From contig CANJKZ010000172.1 of the NCBI GenBank assembly GCA_947471745.1, forward strand, positions 3,032,501 to 3,096,500: DNA of 64,000 nt. The letters run 5' to 3'. The DNA comes from Closterium sp. Naga37s-1. Lineage: Eukaryota > Streptophyta > Zygnematophyceae > Desmidiales > Closteriaceae. A model generated the notes under the pieces. The model searched no databases. It had not been told where the DNA came from and worked only from the letters and a program-made list of their open reading frames with translations. The position numbers and the translations under genes are program-made. Positions 10,034 through 21,200 of the stretch are shown here, one piece after another. Position 1 is the first letter of the stretch; every line of letters starts with the position of its first letter.

Positions 10034-11943
10034 CTATGCGGTGGTCGTGTGCTCGCTGAGGTGGCAGTCCCTCTGGTAAATCGTCTGGAAAAATCCCTGG
10101 ATACTGTTTAGTAGTTCCTGTAGTTCAGGCGGTACGGCTGCCAACAGTTTCTGAAAGTCACTCGGCTCCTCTGCTTCTCCTACTACCGTGATGTCCACTA
10201 CGTACATGTCAGCTCCAATGGCGACAGCCCGTTTCATCGTGATGGCGTTGACGTGGACCGTTGAAGACTCAGGCGACTGCCAGCAAGGTACTGCGACCCA
10301 GTTACTGCCGCTTCGCACAGTGCAGTTGCCTACCGTCCAGTCAATTTGCGGCTTGTAGCATCGCAGCCAATCACGTCCCAGTAAAATGTCGTGCCCATCC
10401 AGCGTCATTGCGAGCATTTCCTGTGTAAACCTGACATCCCCCCCGCAACGAACCTTCACTCTCTCCACTTTCTCCCGTATAGCCAATGGCGTGCCGTCAA
10501 CTAAGCGTGCGTCAATCTCCGGTAAACAGCGGCTAAGTATCAGATGCAGTTTCCGTGACGTCGCGGTATCAACTAAGCTGTGACTTGCTCCTCCGTCAAT
10601 AAAATTCTTCACTGCTACCCCCTGTATTTTCCTGTGAATCAGTATTGGGCAATCTGTCGCCGTACCCTCCTTATTCAGCTGAGCCCGATCAATTGTGTGA
10701 ATTGATACTGTGACTCGGTGAGGGTGAGAGAGGTTGGGCGAGCAACGAGTCTCGTCAGTAGTGGGCCTGTACTCTACTGACTGTTGGCGTTTCCCTGCCT
10801 CCCAGACTCCCTCCCCTGCTCTGCTCCACGGCGCCTTAGCTCCTCTGGGCATTCGCTCTTGCGATGGCCCGGCCTGTTGCACGCAAAGCAACGCCCCATA
10901 AATGGTGCGGCAGCAGCGTTCGTCGCAACGGTGTGTACAGTGGCGTGCTCGATCGGTCCCGAGGGCGAAGTCCGTAGTAGGACCCCGATCTCGGACGGCG
11001 CAAAATATTGATTTTCTCCGCTAGCGCCAAGATTTTGTTGAAGTTCGAGATCTCGCAAAGAAGGATTTCTTGCGAGATTTCTGGATTCTGGCCGCCGACG
11101 TAGTAATCCACTCGCTCCGCTTCGTGCATGTAGCCGACTTGCTCACACAGTGCGAGAAAACCGCTGGTGCAGTCTTGAACCGACCCGAGCTGCCGCCAAG
11201 TACGCAGCTTCTGGCGTGTCAAAATCGAAGCCGCAATCGGCTCGAAGCGTGCCCGAAGCCCTGCGCACCACGCATCTCACGTGCTGTATTGGGCTGTCTC
11301 GCAGAACGAACTCCAGGTGACGGCTGGGCCCGCGGGCCCTTCCTCTTGCGACGTTGCTCGTAGGCGCGCGGCGACATCAGAATGACTCGCCACCAGTCCA
11401 TGGCGGGGCCCCGCAACAACGAAATGACGTACCAAATCTTCGCTGCATCCGACGTGACGTAATTCGCGTAATAAAACACGTTCATCGTGAAAATCCACGA
11501 TTGAACCGTCGGACCTCAACGCTGGCTAGCATCGAAGCAGGGCGGGCGCTGCGGCTTGAGTGGCATCGGCTCACCGATGTCATCGTTGCCGGCCGTTGCA
11601 GTAAATCCGACGTGGCGACGAGCTTCGCGAGGTGCGTTAATGCCCGATGTTGCCCTGGCCCTCTCCATGCTCGGAATTGATTGTCGGCACCATCGCTGAT
11701 TGCGCCTGAGTGCTGTCCCACGCTGTTGTGCTGCGACGGTGTGCCTGATGAAATGACAATCGGCTCATCCGATTGCGCGGGTGCACTTGCGGGTGTTGGT
11801 GCTGGTGCATTTGCCGTTGATTGCTGTCGGGCGGAATCGCGTTCCGCCGTGAGCGTCGCAATTTCGAGCGTCGATTCCTCGAGTTGGCGCGGAAGATCGT
11901 CGAGGCGCTCTTGCGTCCACAACGCGAGGTCGAATTCAGCCAT
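10034..11943 (-). pseudogene. Ty3-A Gag and aspartic protease
   Basis: The Gag start MAEFDLALWTQERLDD is at 11943, followed by a coiled-coil-like stretch rich in Glu and Leu. Frames then jump at about 11480, 11220 and 11050. A CCHC knuckle (CFACNRPGHRKSEC) lies near 10880. The protease region near 10620 reads FIDGGASHSL, with the usual DSG changed to DGG, and is followed by ILLGRDWL. An upstream in-frame ATG at 12123 lies at the LTR boundary and was not chosen. Several frameshifts make the gene non-functional. Confidence 0.82.
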
Positions 11944-12109
11944 GGCGGGGGTGTTGGGCGAGCTCAGCGAGTGCCTCAGTCGTGGCTGAGTGTGCTTACG
12001 AGAGAGCACACGAGCAGAGGTGCTTGATCGCTCAGGGACGTCTACCCCTGCCAAAAATTGAGATGGTGGGGAAGCCAAGGTGTGGGTGCATTCCGAGAAG
12101 AGATCGTAG

Positions 12110-12124
12110 GCTCTGAATACCAAG
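12110..12124 (-). promoter_or_regulatory. Ty3-A primer-binding site (initiator tRNA-Met type)
   Basis: The minus strand reads CTTGGTATTCAGAGC directly after the LTR. This is one insertion away from TGGTATCAGAGC, the usual plant initiator-Met site. Confidence 0.65.
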
Positions 12125-12416
12125 TGTTACGAGTGCAATTGAGCGAAGGAATTAGCGAACAATATATATCGTAAGCCTAGCGTGGTGACGGTCATGCGCG
12201 AGAATGTGGTGCGCGACGGGCCTAATGCCGAGGTTGGGAAATGGCGCGGGTTACCAACCGAACCATGAGGTTGGGTTGCGAAGTGTATAGTGGCGAGAAC
12301 AGTGATCGAGGCGATTGTCGCGAGTGGGTAACGTTTCACTGTTGGGAGCTGTTGGCGGGAACAGTCATGTACGCGTTACGCAGGGCCACGGAGTAAGGAA
12401 AATGAATTCCCTTACA
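12125..12416 (-). repeat. Ty3-A 5' LTR
   Basis: On the plus strand it starts tgttacgag and ends cccttaca, 292 bp, next to the primer site. The same terminal bases appear at the window start. The boundary is inferred from the TG...CA ends and the primer site. Confidence 0.65.
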
Positions 12417-13213
12417 CCTTGTTTCCTTGGAAATAATGCTCATTTTAGGGGTAACACTGTCGGTCTGATTTTTTTTTTTGAGGTGTTATGTTTTCTTGCT
12501 ATGTCGTTTCTCTATACATAACACTGTTGCCTAACTGTAGTGTATTTGAATAGTCCATTATACTCTGTACAATGTATAAAACATATTGCCCACGCAATTA
12601 CCGTCATCTCTCGGATATAAGACATATATGTCTATACACTAAAAAAAATGCTAGGGTTGTCTTGTATTTGGGGAGGTTTGTTATATAGGTCTTATAAATG
12701 GACAATTACTAAACAGTAATCTAACATTTACAAAGTCTGTTGAAACCACCCAAGTGATAGATTAAGCAAGCGACAGTTTTCTACAAATGAGGTGATTTTA
12801 TTAACCAATGGAAGCGTAGGGCAAGACTGAGGAGTTGTTCAGACCAATGAGAGTTGTGAAAATTGCTTGCGTGTTGTTTTCTATTGCTGATCGTGCGTCG
12901 AGTTTGTCATTGTTTGCACCTCTAGGTTTTGAGGTGTTGGATTGGTTGTTTCTCATGCGGCAAGTTCATCGGTCAGCTCGCAGCTACACCCACCACTACT
13001 TTTATGTGGATCAGATTGGTTGATGCTTGCTCTACAAGATTGTCTGCGTGATCACACTTACTCGCACCACTAAAGAAAGTGACGGGGTTGTTACGTTCTC
13101 AAGTAACGAGGCTGAGAGACTAGCTAACTGATCACGAATGTTGTTCACAGCTCAATTCATGCAAGAATATAAATTAGCAACTAATTTTGGCATTTCTCTC
13201 TGTGCATGTGTAT
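12417..13213. other. Non-coding AT-rich spacer
   Basis: AT-rich sequence with no frame of convincing composition, no LTR ends and no RNA gene that I recognise. The short ORF at 12835-13023 has no family features. Confidence 0.5.
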
Positions 13214-13230
13214 GTTGTTGTTGTTGTTGC

Positions 13231-13322
<92 letters not shown>

Positions 13323-13346
13323 TTGTTGTTGTTGTTGTTGTTGTTG
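13214..13346. repeat. (GTT)n microsatellite
   Basis: About 44 nearly perfect GTT triplets, with interruptions near 13230 and 13320. In the minus frame it reads as poly-Gln/Asn/Thr, which explains the odd ORFs over it. Confidence 0.97.
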
Positions 13347-13349
13347 GAG

Positions 13350-13419
13350 CTGTAGGCCTTGGACCTGCTGGGGCAGTGCTGCTGGGGGTGCTGAGCCTGA
13401 GCAGGTCCAAGGCCTACAG
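13350..13419. repeat. 20-bp perfect inverted repeat (hairpin)
   Basis: Arms at 13350-13369 (ctgtaggccttggacctgct) and 13400-13419 are exact reverse complements with a 30-nt loop. It sits between the microsatellite and the broken end of a Copia integrase fragment. Confidence 0.9.
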
Positions 13420-13424
13420 TGAGC

Positions 13425-14357
13425 ATTCTGCTGCGGTGAGGCCGGGAGCGTGAATGTCTGGCGAATGCCCTTCCCACGACAAAAGTCCCGCAGGAAGTCA
13501 GAGGCAAACTCACCACCTCTGTCAGAGTGCAGACGCAGGAAAAGAAAGTCCGTCCCGAACCGCTCGCGGAGCTGGAGACGGGCAGCGCGGATCCAAGGGA
13601 TCAAAACATCAGGGACCTCACCCTTGGTGCGCAAGGGGAAGACCGTGGTGTAACGCGTGTAGTCGTCAACAACCAGCAAAAAGTACCGCTCGCGGTCCTG
13701 TCCACGGACGCGGGCTGGGCCCCACACGTCCATGTGTAGGGTCTGCAGGGGAGCAGTCGTCGGGGGAAACGAGGAGGAGTGAGGAGCGGCGCGCTGCCAC
13801 CCCTCGACACAAGGAAGACAGGGAGGAGCAGGCGAGGGAGGGAGGGGAGGGAGAACCCTGGGAAGACCAGAGACAAGGACACGGCGGTGCATGCCACGAA
13901 GGCGCTGAACCGAGGGGTGACCAAGACGGTGGTGCCAGATGACGGTCTGGTGCGACAAAGCGCGACACGAGCAGGGGGCCGCTAGCTGACCTGACGCAAA
14001 CGCAGAGGCAGACACAGACGCAGCTACCTGAGGGGACACAGTAGTCAGTGTGTACAGACTCGAGCCAGGAGCTCGGGTGAACGTGGCCAGGTTCCTACCA
14101 GTCCGGGAGCACGTACAGTGGGTCACACGCTGACCTCCAGGAGTGAACTGGTCAACCCACTCATCCTGGAGGGCAGCTCCACTCACCAAGTTCGTAGAGA
14201 ACGAGGGGAGGTGGAGACCCGACAGTGAGCCAGACGGGACAGCCGGACACGGCAGGACCGTGGAGGAGTGCGCAAGGACGGGGCCCCCAGAGGGGTCCGC
14301 CAGGGTGACTGCAACTGTGGATTTCCAGGGACACACAGGTAACTGTCACCCTCAGCA
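13425..14357 (-). pseudogene. Copia-7 fragment a: pre-integrase and integrase, minus strand
   Basis: Read leftward, a short AEGDCYLCV piece at about 14357-14330 jumps by internal deletion to VAVTLADPSGG. This is followed by the pre-integrase finger (HHRLGHPS, CLPCVEG) and the integrase core (LHMDVWG, LRLHSDRGGEF). The frame breaks off at SPQQN, just before the catalytic Glu. The protease DSGAS motif is deleted. The sequence is close to the Copia-1 polyprotein, so this is a fragment of the same superfamily. Confidence 0.85.
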
Positions 14358-15623
14358 CATGTGGATTTTCAGGGTGAAGCGGCCGCCGGGTTCTCCGCTT
14401 GTCTTCAAGGCGCGTTACGTTGCACAAGGCTTCAGTCAGCGACAGGGGGTTGACTTCTTCCAGACCTTCTCCCCTACCCCGAAGATGACCACTCTTCTGG
14501 TGCTGCTGCACGTTGCCGCACAGCGTGACTACGAGCTTCACTTTCTTGAATTCAGCACAGCCTTCCTACAGGGCAGCCTGCACGAGGAGATCTGGCTGCG
14601 CCGCCCACCTGGCTTCACTGGGTCGTTTCCTGCAGGTACCCAGTGGAGCCTCCGGCGGCCAGTCTACGGTCTCCGCCAGGCGCCTCGCGAGTGGCACGAC
14701 ACACTGAGGACGACGCTTGCGGCTCTTGGGTTTGCTCCTTCGACTGCTGACCCGTCGCTGTTTCTGCGCACCGACACTTTGCTGCCGCCGTTCTACATCC
14801 TCGTGTACGTCGACGACTTGGTCTTTGCCACTGCTGACACTACTGGACTGGCCCACGTGAAGTCGGAGCTGCAGAAGAGACACACATGCACAGACCTGGG
14901 TGAGCTGCGTAGCTATCTTGGCTTGCAGATCACCCGGGACAGAGCACAGCGCACCATCACCTTGACTCAGTCACACATGGTGCAGCAGGTCCTTCAGTGC
15001 TTCGACTTCCAGTACTCCTCGCCACAGTCCACTCCTCTGCCTACCGGTCACTCGCTCTCAGCTCTGCCTTCGGATGAGTCCGTAGAGCCGAGTGGCCCGT
15101 ATCAGGAGCTTGTGGGCTGCCTCATGTACCTGATGACCTGCACTCGACCTGACCTTGCTTACCCTCTTAGCATCCTGGCACACTACGTTGCGCCCGGGAG
15201 ACACCGACCAGAGCACTGAAAGGCCGCTAAGAGGGTGATGCGCTACTTGTGCAGTACGTCGGGCATGGGGCTTGTGCTTGGAGGACGGGCTCGAGTTGTC
15301 CTCACTGGTCACGCAGATGCTTCTTGGGTTGACGACTTGGCTACGCAGCGGTCGTCACAGGGTTACACCTTCAGCCTTGGCTCCGGCTCTGTTTCGTGGC
15401 GGTCTACCCGCTCGTCTTCTGTTCTCAGCTCCAGTTGTGAGGCTGAGATCTACGCAGGGGCCATGGATGCACAGGAGTTACGCTGGCTCACCTACCTGCT
15501 GACCGACTTGGGAGAGCCGCCTCGTTCTCCTCCAGTTCTGTACGTCGACAACAAGGCCATGATTGCCTTGTGTCAGGAGCACAGACTGGAGCACAGAACG
15601 AAGCACATCGCTCTGCGCTACTT
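14352..15623 (+). pseudogene. Copia-7 fragment b: reverse transcriptase and RNase H, plus strand
   Basis: Starts MWIFRVKRPPG and continues through FQTFSPTPKMTTL, the RT palm with ILVYVDDLVFATAD, and RNase H (TGHADASWVDDLATQ, SSCEAEIYAG, LYVDNKAMIALCQ). It is cut at KHIALRYF. A TGA near 15217 (relatives have Trp-Glu-Ala-Ala-Lys-Arg) interrupts it. It is head to head with fragment a at about 14357, and its 3' end abuts the RNase H of Ty3-C at 15624. Confidence 0.85.
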
Positions 15624-17048
15624 CAGGTATTTGAGACTGCAATGGTCAGTGTAAACCGTAGTCTTGGCTCCCTCTAGGTAACACCTCCATGCCTTGAGGG
15701 CTGTGACTATCGCTAAGGCTTCCTTGTCATGGATTGGGTAGTTCAGCTCAGCTCCGTGTAGCTTTTTACTGAGGTAGGCGATGGGGCTGCAAATCGCGTC
15801 CGTGATCCTGCATCAGTACTGATCCGAATGCTTGGTCACTAGCGTCTGCTTCCACCACGTAGTCCTTGTCTGGATCTGGTAAGATGAGTACTGGCACTGT
15901 AGTCAGTGCTGTCTGTAGCTGCTCCATGGCTTGCTGATGAGGAGTATCCCATTTATACGGCGTATCCTTTTTCAGTAAGTTCGTCAGTGGCGCTGCTATC
16001 TTAGCGTACTGTGGCACGAACCTGTTGTAGTACTTGGCAAAGCCTAGGAACTGATGAAACTCCTTCACGTTCTCCGGTACTTTCCACTTCTTGACGGCTT
16101 CGATCTTCCGCGGGTCCACGTGTACGCCTTCGGCACTCACCATGTGCCCGAGAAACTGCACCTTCTTCAGGGCGGAGTCGCTCTTCGGCAGCTTCACGTA
16201 TAACATATTCTCCCGCAAGATCTCAAAGACTTTCTGCAGATGCTCCACGTGCTCCTTCATGTTCTTGGGGTAGATGAGAATGTCATCCAGGTACACCACT
16301 ACGCATGCGTCCAGTAGGGGTCGTATGATGTGATTCATCTCCGCCTGAAACGTCGATGGTGCGTTGCAGAGTCCGAACGGCATCACTAAGTATTCGTAGG
16401 AGCCGTATCTGGTACGGAACGCCGTCTTGTGGACCGAGTTGTTTACCATCTTGATCTGCCAGTAACCCGACCGTAGGTCCAGCTTCAAAAACACTGTTGC
16501 ACCACGTAGTTGGTCTAGAAGATCGTCTATGCGCGATATGGGGTATTTGTTCTTGACTTTCTATTTTTTCTGTGCCCGGTAGTCGATGCACATTCGTAAA
16601 CTACCGTCCAGCTTCGGAGTGAAGAGAACTGGTGCACCGTAGGGAGAGGTGGATGGGCGGATCAGTTGTCTGTTCAGTAGATACTCAATCTGCTTCTTCA
16701 TGTCTGTGAGTTCGGTCGGACTAAGGCAGTATGGTGCACGTGAGACGGGTTTCGCACCTGGTTCCTCCACGATCTCGTGCTCGTGGGTTCGCGCTGGAGG
16801 TACTCCTGCAGGCAGGTCGTCTGGCATGATATCTTTGTACTGCTCCAACACCTCCTGTACCGCTGCAGGTAGCTCCTAGTTCGGCTTCTCCTCCTCTGCT
16901 GCTGCCATTGCCAGTGCTAAGTAACCCGTATTACTCTCTTTCACCGTCCGTTCGAACCGTGCAAGTGTCATTTCAGGAACATCCCCTGTATCCGTCCAGC
17001 TTCGCAGCTCCACACGTTTCCCGTTGTTGTAGATGAACGCCTTCCGGT
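15624..17048 (-). pseudogene. Ty3-C reverse transcriptase and RNase H (truncated)
   Basis: The 16851-16561 frame holds the RT N-terminus ([26 protein letters not shown]). 16494-15766 holds the palm (LKLDLRSGYWQIKM, MPFGLCNAPSTF, VVYLDDILIY) and thumb (FLGFAKYYNRFVPQYAKIAAPL). After a frameshift near 15770 come RNase H residues (AELNYPIHDKEALA, WRCYLEGAKTTVYTDH) down to 15624. The final Lys-Tyr-Leu run joins the end of the Copia-7 RNase H. A stop near 16876 and the frameshift inactivate it. Confidence 0.85.
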
Positions 17049-17053
17049 TGACC
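17049..17053. repeat. Copia-1 target-site duplication, left (tgacc)
   Basis: tgacc is repeated at 24466-24470. It defines the exact insertion point within Ty3-C. Confidence 0.95.
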
Positions 17054-17178
17054 TGTCAGATTTATATGACATAGCTGCTGTAGGCTATAGTGGGGTAGCA
17101 CATATGGGGTACAGTTTTCTAGGGTTTGTACTTGTACCCAACTTTCCCTTAGTCATACTCATTCCTCGTTTCTTTTCA
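17054..17178 (+). repeat. Copia-1 5' LTR
   Basis: 125 bp, tgtcagattt...tcttttca, with every base identical to 24341-24465. The core shared with the other local Copia LTRs (taggctatagtgggg, tatggggtaca) probably lies around the promoter, but I see no clear TATA box. Confidence 0.97.
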
Positions 17179-17207
17179 TGGTATCGAGCAGGTTCCCTAG
17201 TGGGAAC
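17179..17207 (+). promoter_or_regulatory. Copia-1 primer-binding site and adjacent hairpin
   Basis: tggtatcgagcagg directly follows the LTR and resembles the initiator-Met site TGGTATCAGAGC, with two changed positions. At 17192-17207 gttccctagtgggaac forms a perfect 6-bp stem. A T-rich run and gggcccacca follow. The same layout is seen in Copia-2, -3 and -4. Confidence 0.8.
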
Positions 17208-17239
17208 GATTCCTAGGGCCCACCACCACGAATTTTTCT

Positions 17240-18226
17240 TTTTCCTGCCCGGAGCGCGCTTCGCTCCGGCCCGAGTCGCGCCCTGTGTGCTCTCCCTACC
17301 GTCGCGCCCTCGCTAGGCCCCTCACGGCCCCGTCGCGTCGCCCTTAGCGGCCCTCTCACGGCTCCCTAGCGCCGCCCTTACGGCTCGTCGCGCCGCCCTT
17401 ACGGCCCGTAGCGCCGCCCTTACGGCCCGTCGTGCCCGTCGCGCCGCCCTTACGGCCCCTCGTGCCGCCCTTACGGCTCCTAACGCCGCCCTTACGGCCC
17501 AGCGAGCCGCCCCTTACGGCCCCTTACGGCCCCTCACGCTACCCTTACGGGCCCTCCCGCGGCCCCTTCGGCCCCTCCCGCCGCCCGTCGGCCCCTTACG
17601 GCCCCCTCGCAGCCCCTCGAGCCGCCTTCCGCGGCTTCCTCACGGCCCGTCGCCGCCCTCGGCGGCCCCTCGTGGCGCCCTTCACGGCCTCTCCGCCGCC
17701 CTTCGTGGCCCCTAGCGGCCGGCAGCCGCCGTCCCTGAGGCAGCAACCGCCGCCGTCTCTGCAGCAGCAGTCGCCACAGCTTCTGCGACTGCTGCCGCGG
17801 TCGTCACCAGCCACACCAGCCGCCGAGCCGCCCAGCAGCCGAGCAGCCGAGCCGCCGAGCCGCCCAGCAGCCGAGCCGCCGAGCCGCCCAGCAGCCGAGC
17901 CGCCGAGCCGCCCAGCAGCCGAGCCGCCGAGCCGCCGAGCCGCCCAGCAGCCGAGCCGCCGAGCCGCCGCACCGCCCAGCAGCAGACCGCCGAGCCGCCC
18001 GGGCCGCCGAGTCGCCGAGCCGCCCGAGCCGCCCGAGCCGCCTGAGCCGCCGAGTTGCCCGAGCCGCCCGAGCCGCCGAGCCGCCCGAGCCGCCGAGTCG
18101 CCGAGCCGCCGTACTGCCGAGCCGCCGAGCCGCCGAGCCGCCCGAGCCGCCCTGTCCGGTAAGAGCAGCGCCTCTATCACTGCACTGCCCTTACCCTACT
18201 GTTCGCGCTGCTAGTCTACTGCAGTC
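17240..18226 (+). repeat. Copia-1 GC-rich repetitive leader
   Basis: About 1 kb of short degenerate tandem units. First come variants of cgccgcccttacggcccctcg (17270-17720), then variants of gagccgccgagccgcccag (17820-18150). It contains the long but meaningless Pro/Arg/Ala ORFs of both strands. It lies between the primer site and the Gag start, where a packaging signal or an internal ribosome entry function could reside. Similar leaders occur in the other three local Copia elements. Confidence 0.85.
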
Positions 18227-21200
18227 ATGGCTACCCCTAGTGTCCTCGCCTTTGACGCTGAGGGTCGGGCCATTGACTTTGACGTCTGGGTAGATGACCT
18301 GCAGCTTTTCTTACAGTGCGATAGGGCAGACGGTCTCTCCCTCTTTGACCTCACCTCTGGTGCCTCTCCTGCCCCTGCTGCTGATGCCGACGCCACTGTT
18401 CGCTCACTGTGGGCCACACGCGATGCTACTGCACGTCTTGCTGTGCGTCGCCACCTGCCTACCTCTGAGCGTGCGCACTTTAGCCAGTACAAGAGTGCTC
18501 ATACCTTGTACGACGCTGTAGTTGCGCGCTACTCCTCCCCTGCCACTGCTGCACTGAGCCGCCTCATGCTACCGTACCTCTTCCCTGACCTTGCTGCCTT
18601 TCCCACAGTCGCTGACCTCATTACGCACCTCCGCACTAGTGACACTCGCTACCGCGCTGCGCTTCCTGCTGAGTTCTGCGCCAAGAACCCCCCCCCCATG
18701 TACATCACCCTCTACTACATAGTCACCCGGCTCCCTGACTCCCTTCGCGTAGTCAGGGACCACTTCCTCTCAGTTTGCCCCACCACTCTCACCGTTGACC
18801 TCCTCGAGAAGGCCCTCCTAGCAGCAGAGAAGAGCATAGTCGCTGTAGGAGCCTCTCGTGGTGACCCTCGCACCCCCGTCTTTGAGGGGTGTCCCCCCTC
18901 CCCCCTTTTGCCCTCTGTTGCCTCTGCTGCTGCGGCCGACCTCGTTGGTTTCGAGTCGGTCGGCGCTGCGTCTGCCCCGAGCGGGAGACGCCGCCCCGGC
19001 AAGGGCAAGGGGGGCAAGGGTGCTGGAGGGGCTGGCGGGGGTGGCGGAGGTGGCGGTGGAGGCAGTGGAGGGGGTGGGGGTGGTGGTGGGAGTGGTGGCG
19101 GGGGTGGAGGTGTCGGTGGCGGCAGTGGAGGCGGAGGCGGCGGCGGCGGTGGCGGTGGGAGCGGAGGTGGCGGAGGTGGCGGCGGTGGAGGAGGCGGCGG
19201 CGGAGGAGGTGGAGCTGGTCGGGGTGGCGCTGCGCAGAGGGTCGGCTCCGGTGGTGGTCAGCGCCAGCAGCAGCAGCAGCAGCAGCAGTGCACTCGTGAC
19301 ATCCCCCCCCCTCAGCAGCTCCGTGAGTGGTACGCTGCACGCCAGCGGGGTGGGGGTACTGGTCCGTGCACCTACGTCCTACGCACCGGCGACCGCGCGG
19401 GTGAGCAGTGCGGGGGTGCGCACTCCACCCAGCGCTGCTTTGGCCGCCTGACGGACGCTTGGCGCCACCAGTTCCCTGAGGCCACTGAGATCCCCCGCTG
19501 GGGCGAGCTGTCTAGGGCGGGTGTAGCTGTCTTTGACCTTGACTTTGATGCTATTCTTGCTGCCATGTATGCTGTGACTATTAGTGATGAGGGTGACTGT
19601 TACCGGTGTTTTCCGCCCGACCCGGGCATTGAGACTGCTGCTCTAGGTACTGGTGAGGCTGCTGCTCTAGGTGCTAGCGAGGCTGCTGCTCTAGGTGCTC
19701 GTGCGTCTGCTCCCTCAGGTGCTGGTGAGTCTGCTCTCTCAGGTACTGCGTCGGCTTCGGCCTCCCACACCTTCACCCTTGACTCGGGGGCTTCTCGCTC
19801 CTTCTTTCGAGACCGCACCACACTCACGCCGCTTGGCCGGCCAGTTGCGGTCTCTCTGGCAGACCCCTCTGGGGGTCCTGTCCTTGCTCACTTCTCCACT
19901 GTCCTCCCGTGTCCGGCGGCCCCCTCTGGCACCCTGTCTGGTCTTTACCTCCCCTCGTTCTCTACGAACTTGGTGAGTGGTGCTGACCTACAGGATGCGG
20001 GGGTTCACCAGTTCACTCCTGTGAGTCAGCGGGTGACCCACTGCACGAACGCTCGGACAGGCCGACACCTGGCCACGTTTACACGTCGGCCGGGGTCGAG
20101 CCTGTACACACTGACCACTGCGTCTCCTCCAGTCACTGCGTCTGGTCAGGTAGCTGCGTCGGGTCAGGTGTTTGCTGTAGCGTCCAGGTCTGGTCTTGAG
20201 TCTGCCCCCTGTTCGTGTCGCCTCCTGTCGCACGAGACTCTCCTCTGGCACCACCGCCTTGGTCACCCCTCCCTGCTTCGTCTCCGAGGCATGGCCTCCC
20301 GTGTCCTTGTCTCTGGTCTTCCCCGGTCCCTCCCTCCCCTTCCTCCGGGGCCCGGCCCTACCTGCGTCCCTTGTGTCGAGGGGCGGCAGCGGGCTGCCCC
20401 TCACTCCTCCCAGTTTCCTCCGACAGAGGCCCCGCTGCAGACGCTTCACATGGACGTGTGGGGCCCGGCCCGCGTCCGTGGACAGGGTCACGAGCGCTAC
20501 TTCCTGCTGGTGGTTGACGACTACTCGCGTTACACCACAGTCTTCCCCTTGCGCAGCAAGGGTGATGTCACTGAGGTGTTGATCGACTGGATCCGCGCAG
20601 CTCGTCTCCAGCTCAGGCAGAGCTTCGGCTCGGACTTTCCTGTTTTGCGTCTGCACTCTGATAGAGGCGGAGAGTTCTCCTCTGGCCTTCTGCGAGCCTA
20701 CTGTCGTGCACGAGGCATCCGCCAGACCTTCACGCTTCCGGACTCTCCGCAGCAAAATGGGATTGCTGAGCGCCGCATTGGCATGGTCATGGACGTCGCC
20801 CGTACGTCCATGATGCATGCGGCTGCCCCCCATTTTCTGTGGCCGGTTGCGGTTCGGTACGCGGCGCATCAGATCAACCTTCAGCCCAGGGTCTCCATGC
20901 CGGAGACCTCCCCAGCTTTGCTGTGGACGGGGAAGGTTGGCGATGCGTCTGCGTTCCGTGTCTGGGGATCTCGGGCGTTTGTCCGCGACTTGTCTGCGGA
21001 CAAGCTATCCCCTCGTGCTGCTCCTTGTGTCTTCCTTGGCTTCCCCCCTGACGCACCAGGGTGGCAGTTCTACCACCCCACCTCTCGCCGTGTTCTGTCC
21101 TCCCAGGACGTCACGTTTGACGAGTCGGTCCCCTACTACCGCCTCTTCCCCTACCGCACTCCGTCCCTCCCCCCGCCACCGCTCTTCCTTGTGCCAGGTC

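Larger units (their letters stand above)
1..12416 (-). mobile_element. Ty3-A: decayed Ty3/gypsy chromovirus-like LTR retrotransposon, split by Ty3-B
   Basis: The element reads right to left: 5' LTR (12125-12416), primer site, gag, protease, RT, RNase H, integrase, chromodomain, polypurine tract, and the tail of the 3' LTR at the window edge. Its integrase frame stops at about 8155 and resumes at about 843. The codons on both sides join in the order expected for the family, so the 848-8154 block is a later insertion. The coding region has many frameshifts and stops. The outer end and target duplication lie outside the window. Family assignment rests on the order RT-RNase H-integrase, the YLDD motif and the chromodomain. 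Confidence 0.88.

Noticed and set aside
13138..13422. Poly-Cys, poly-Val and poly-Gln ORFs over the GTT repeat
   Set aside because: Every frame of a triplet microsatellite is open. There is no flanking coding context.
17432..18214. Long Pro/Ala/Arg ORFs in the Copia leaders (also 36421-37165, 43509-44088, 60881-61522)
   Set aside because: They lie in GC-rich tandem repeats, are open in several frames at once, and have no family motif. They are composition artefacts of the leader.
18858..19451. Val/Glu/Ala-rich alternative frame over the Gly-rich Gag linker (and the equivalent at 61547-62716 after 62270)
   Set aside because: It is the shifted reading of Gly codons. The conserved Gag and protease frame is the other one.
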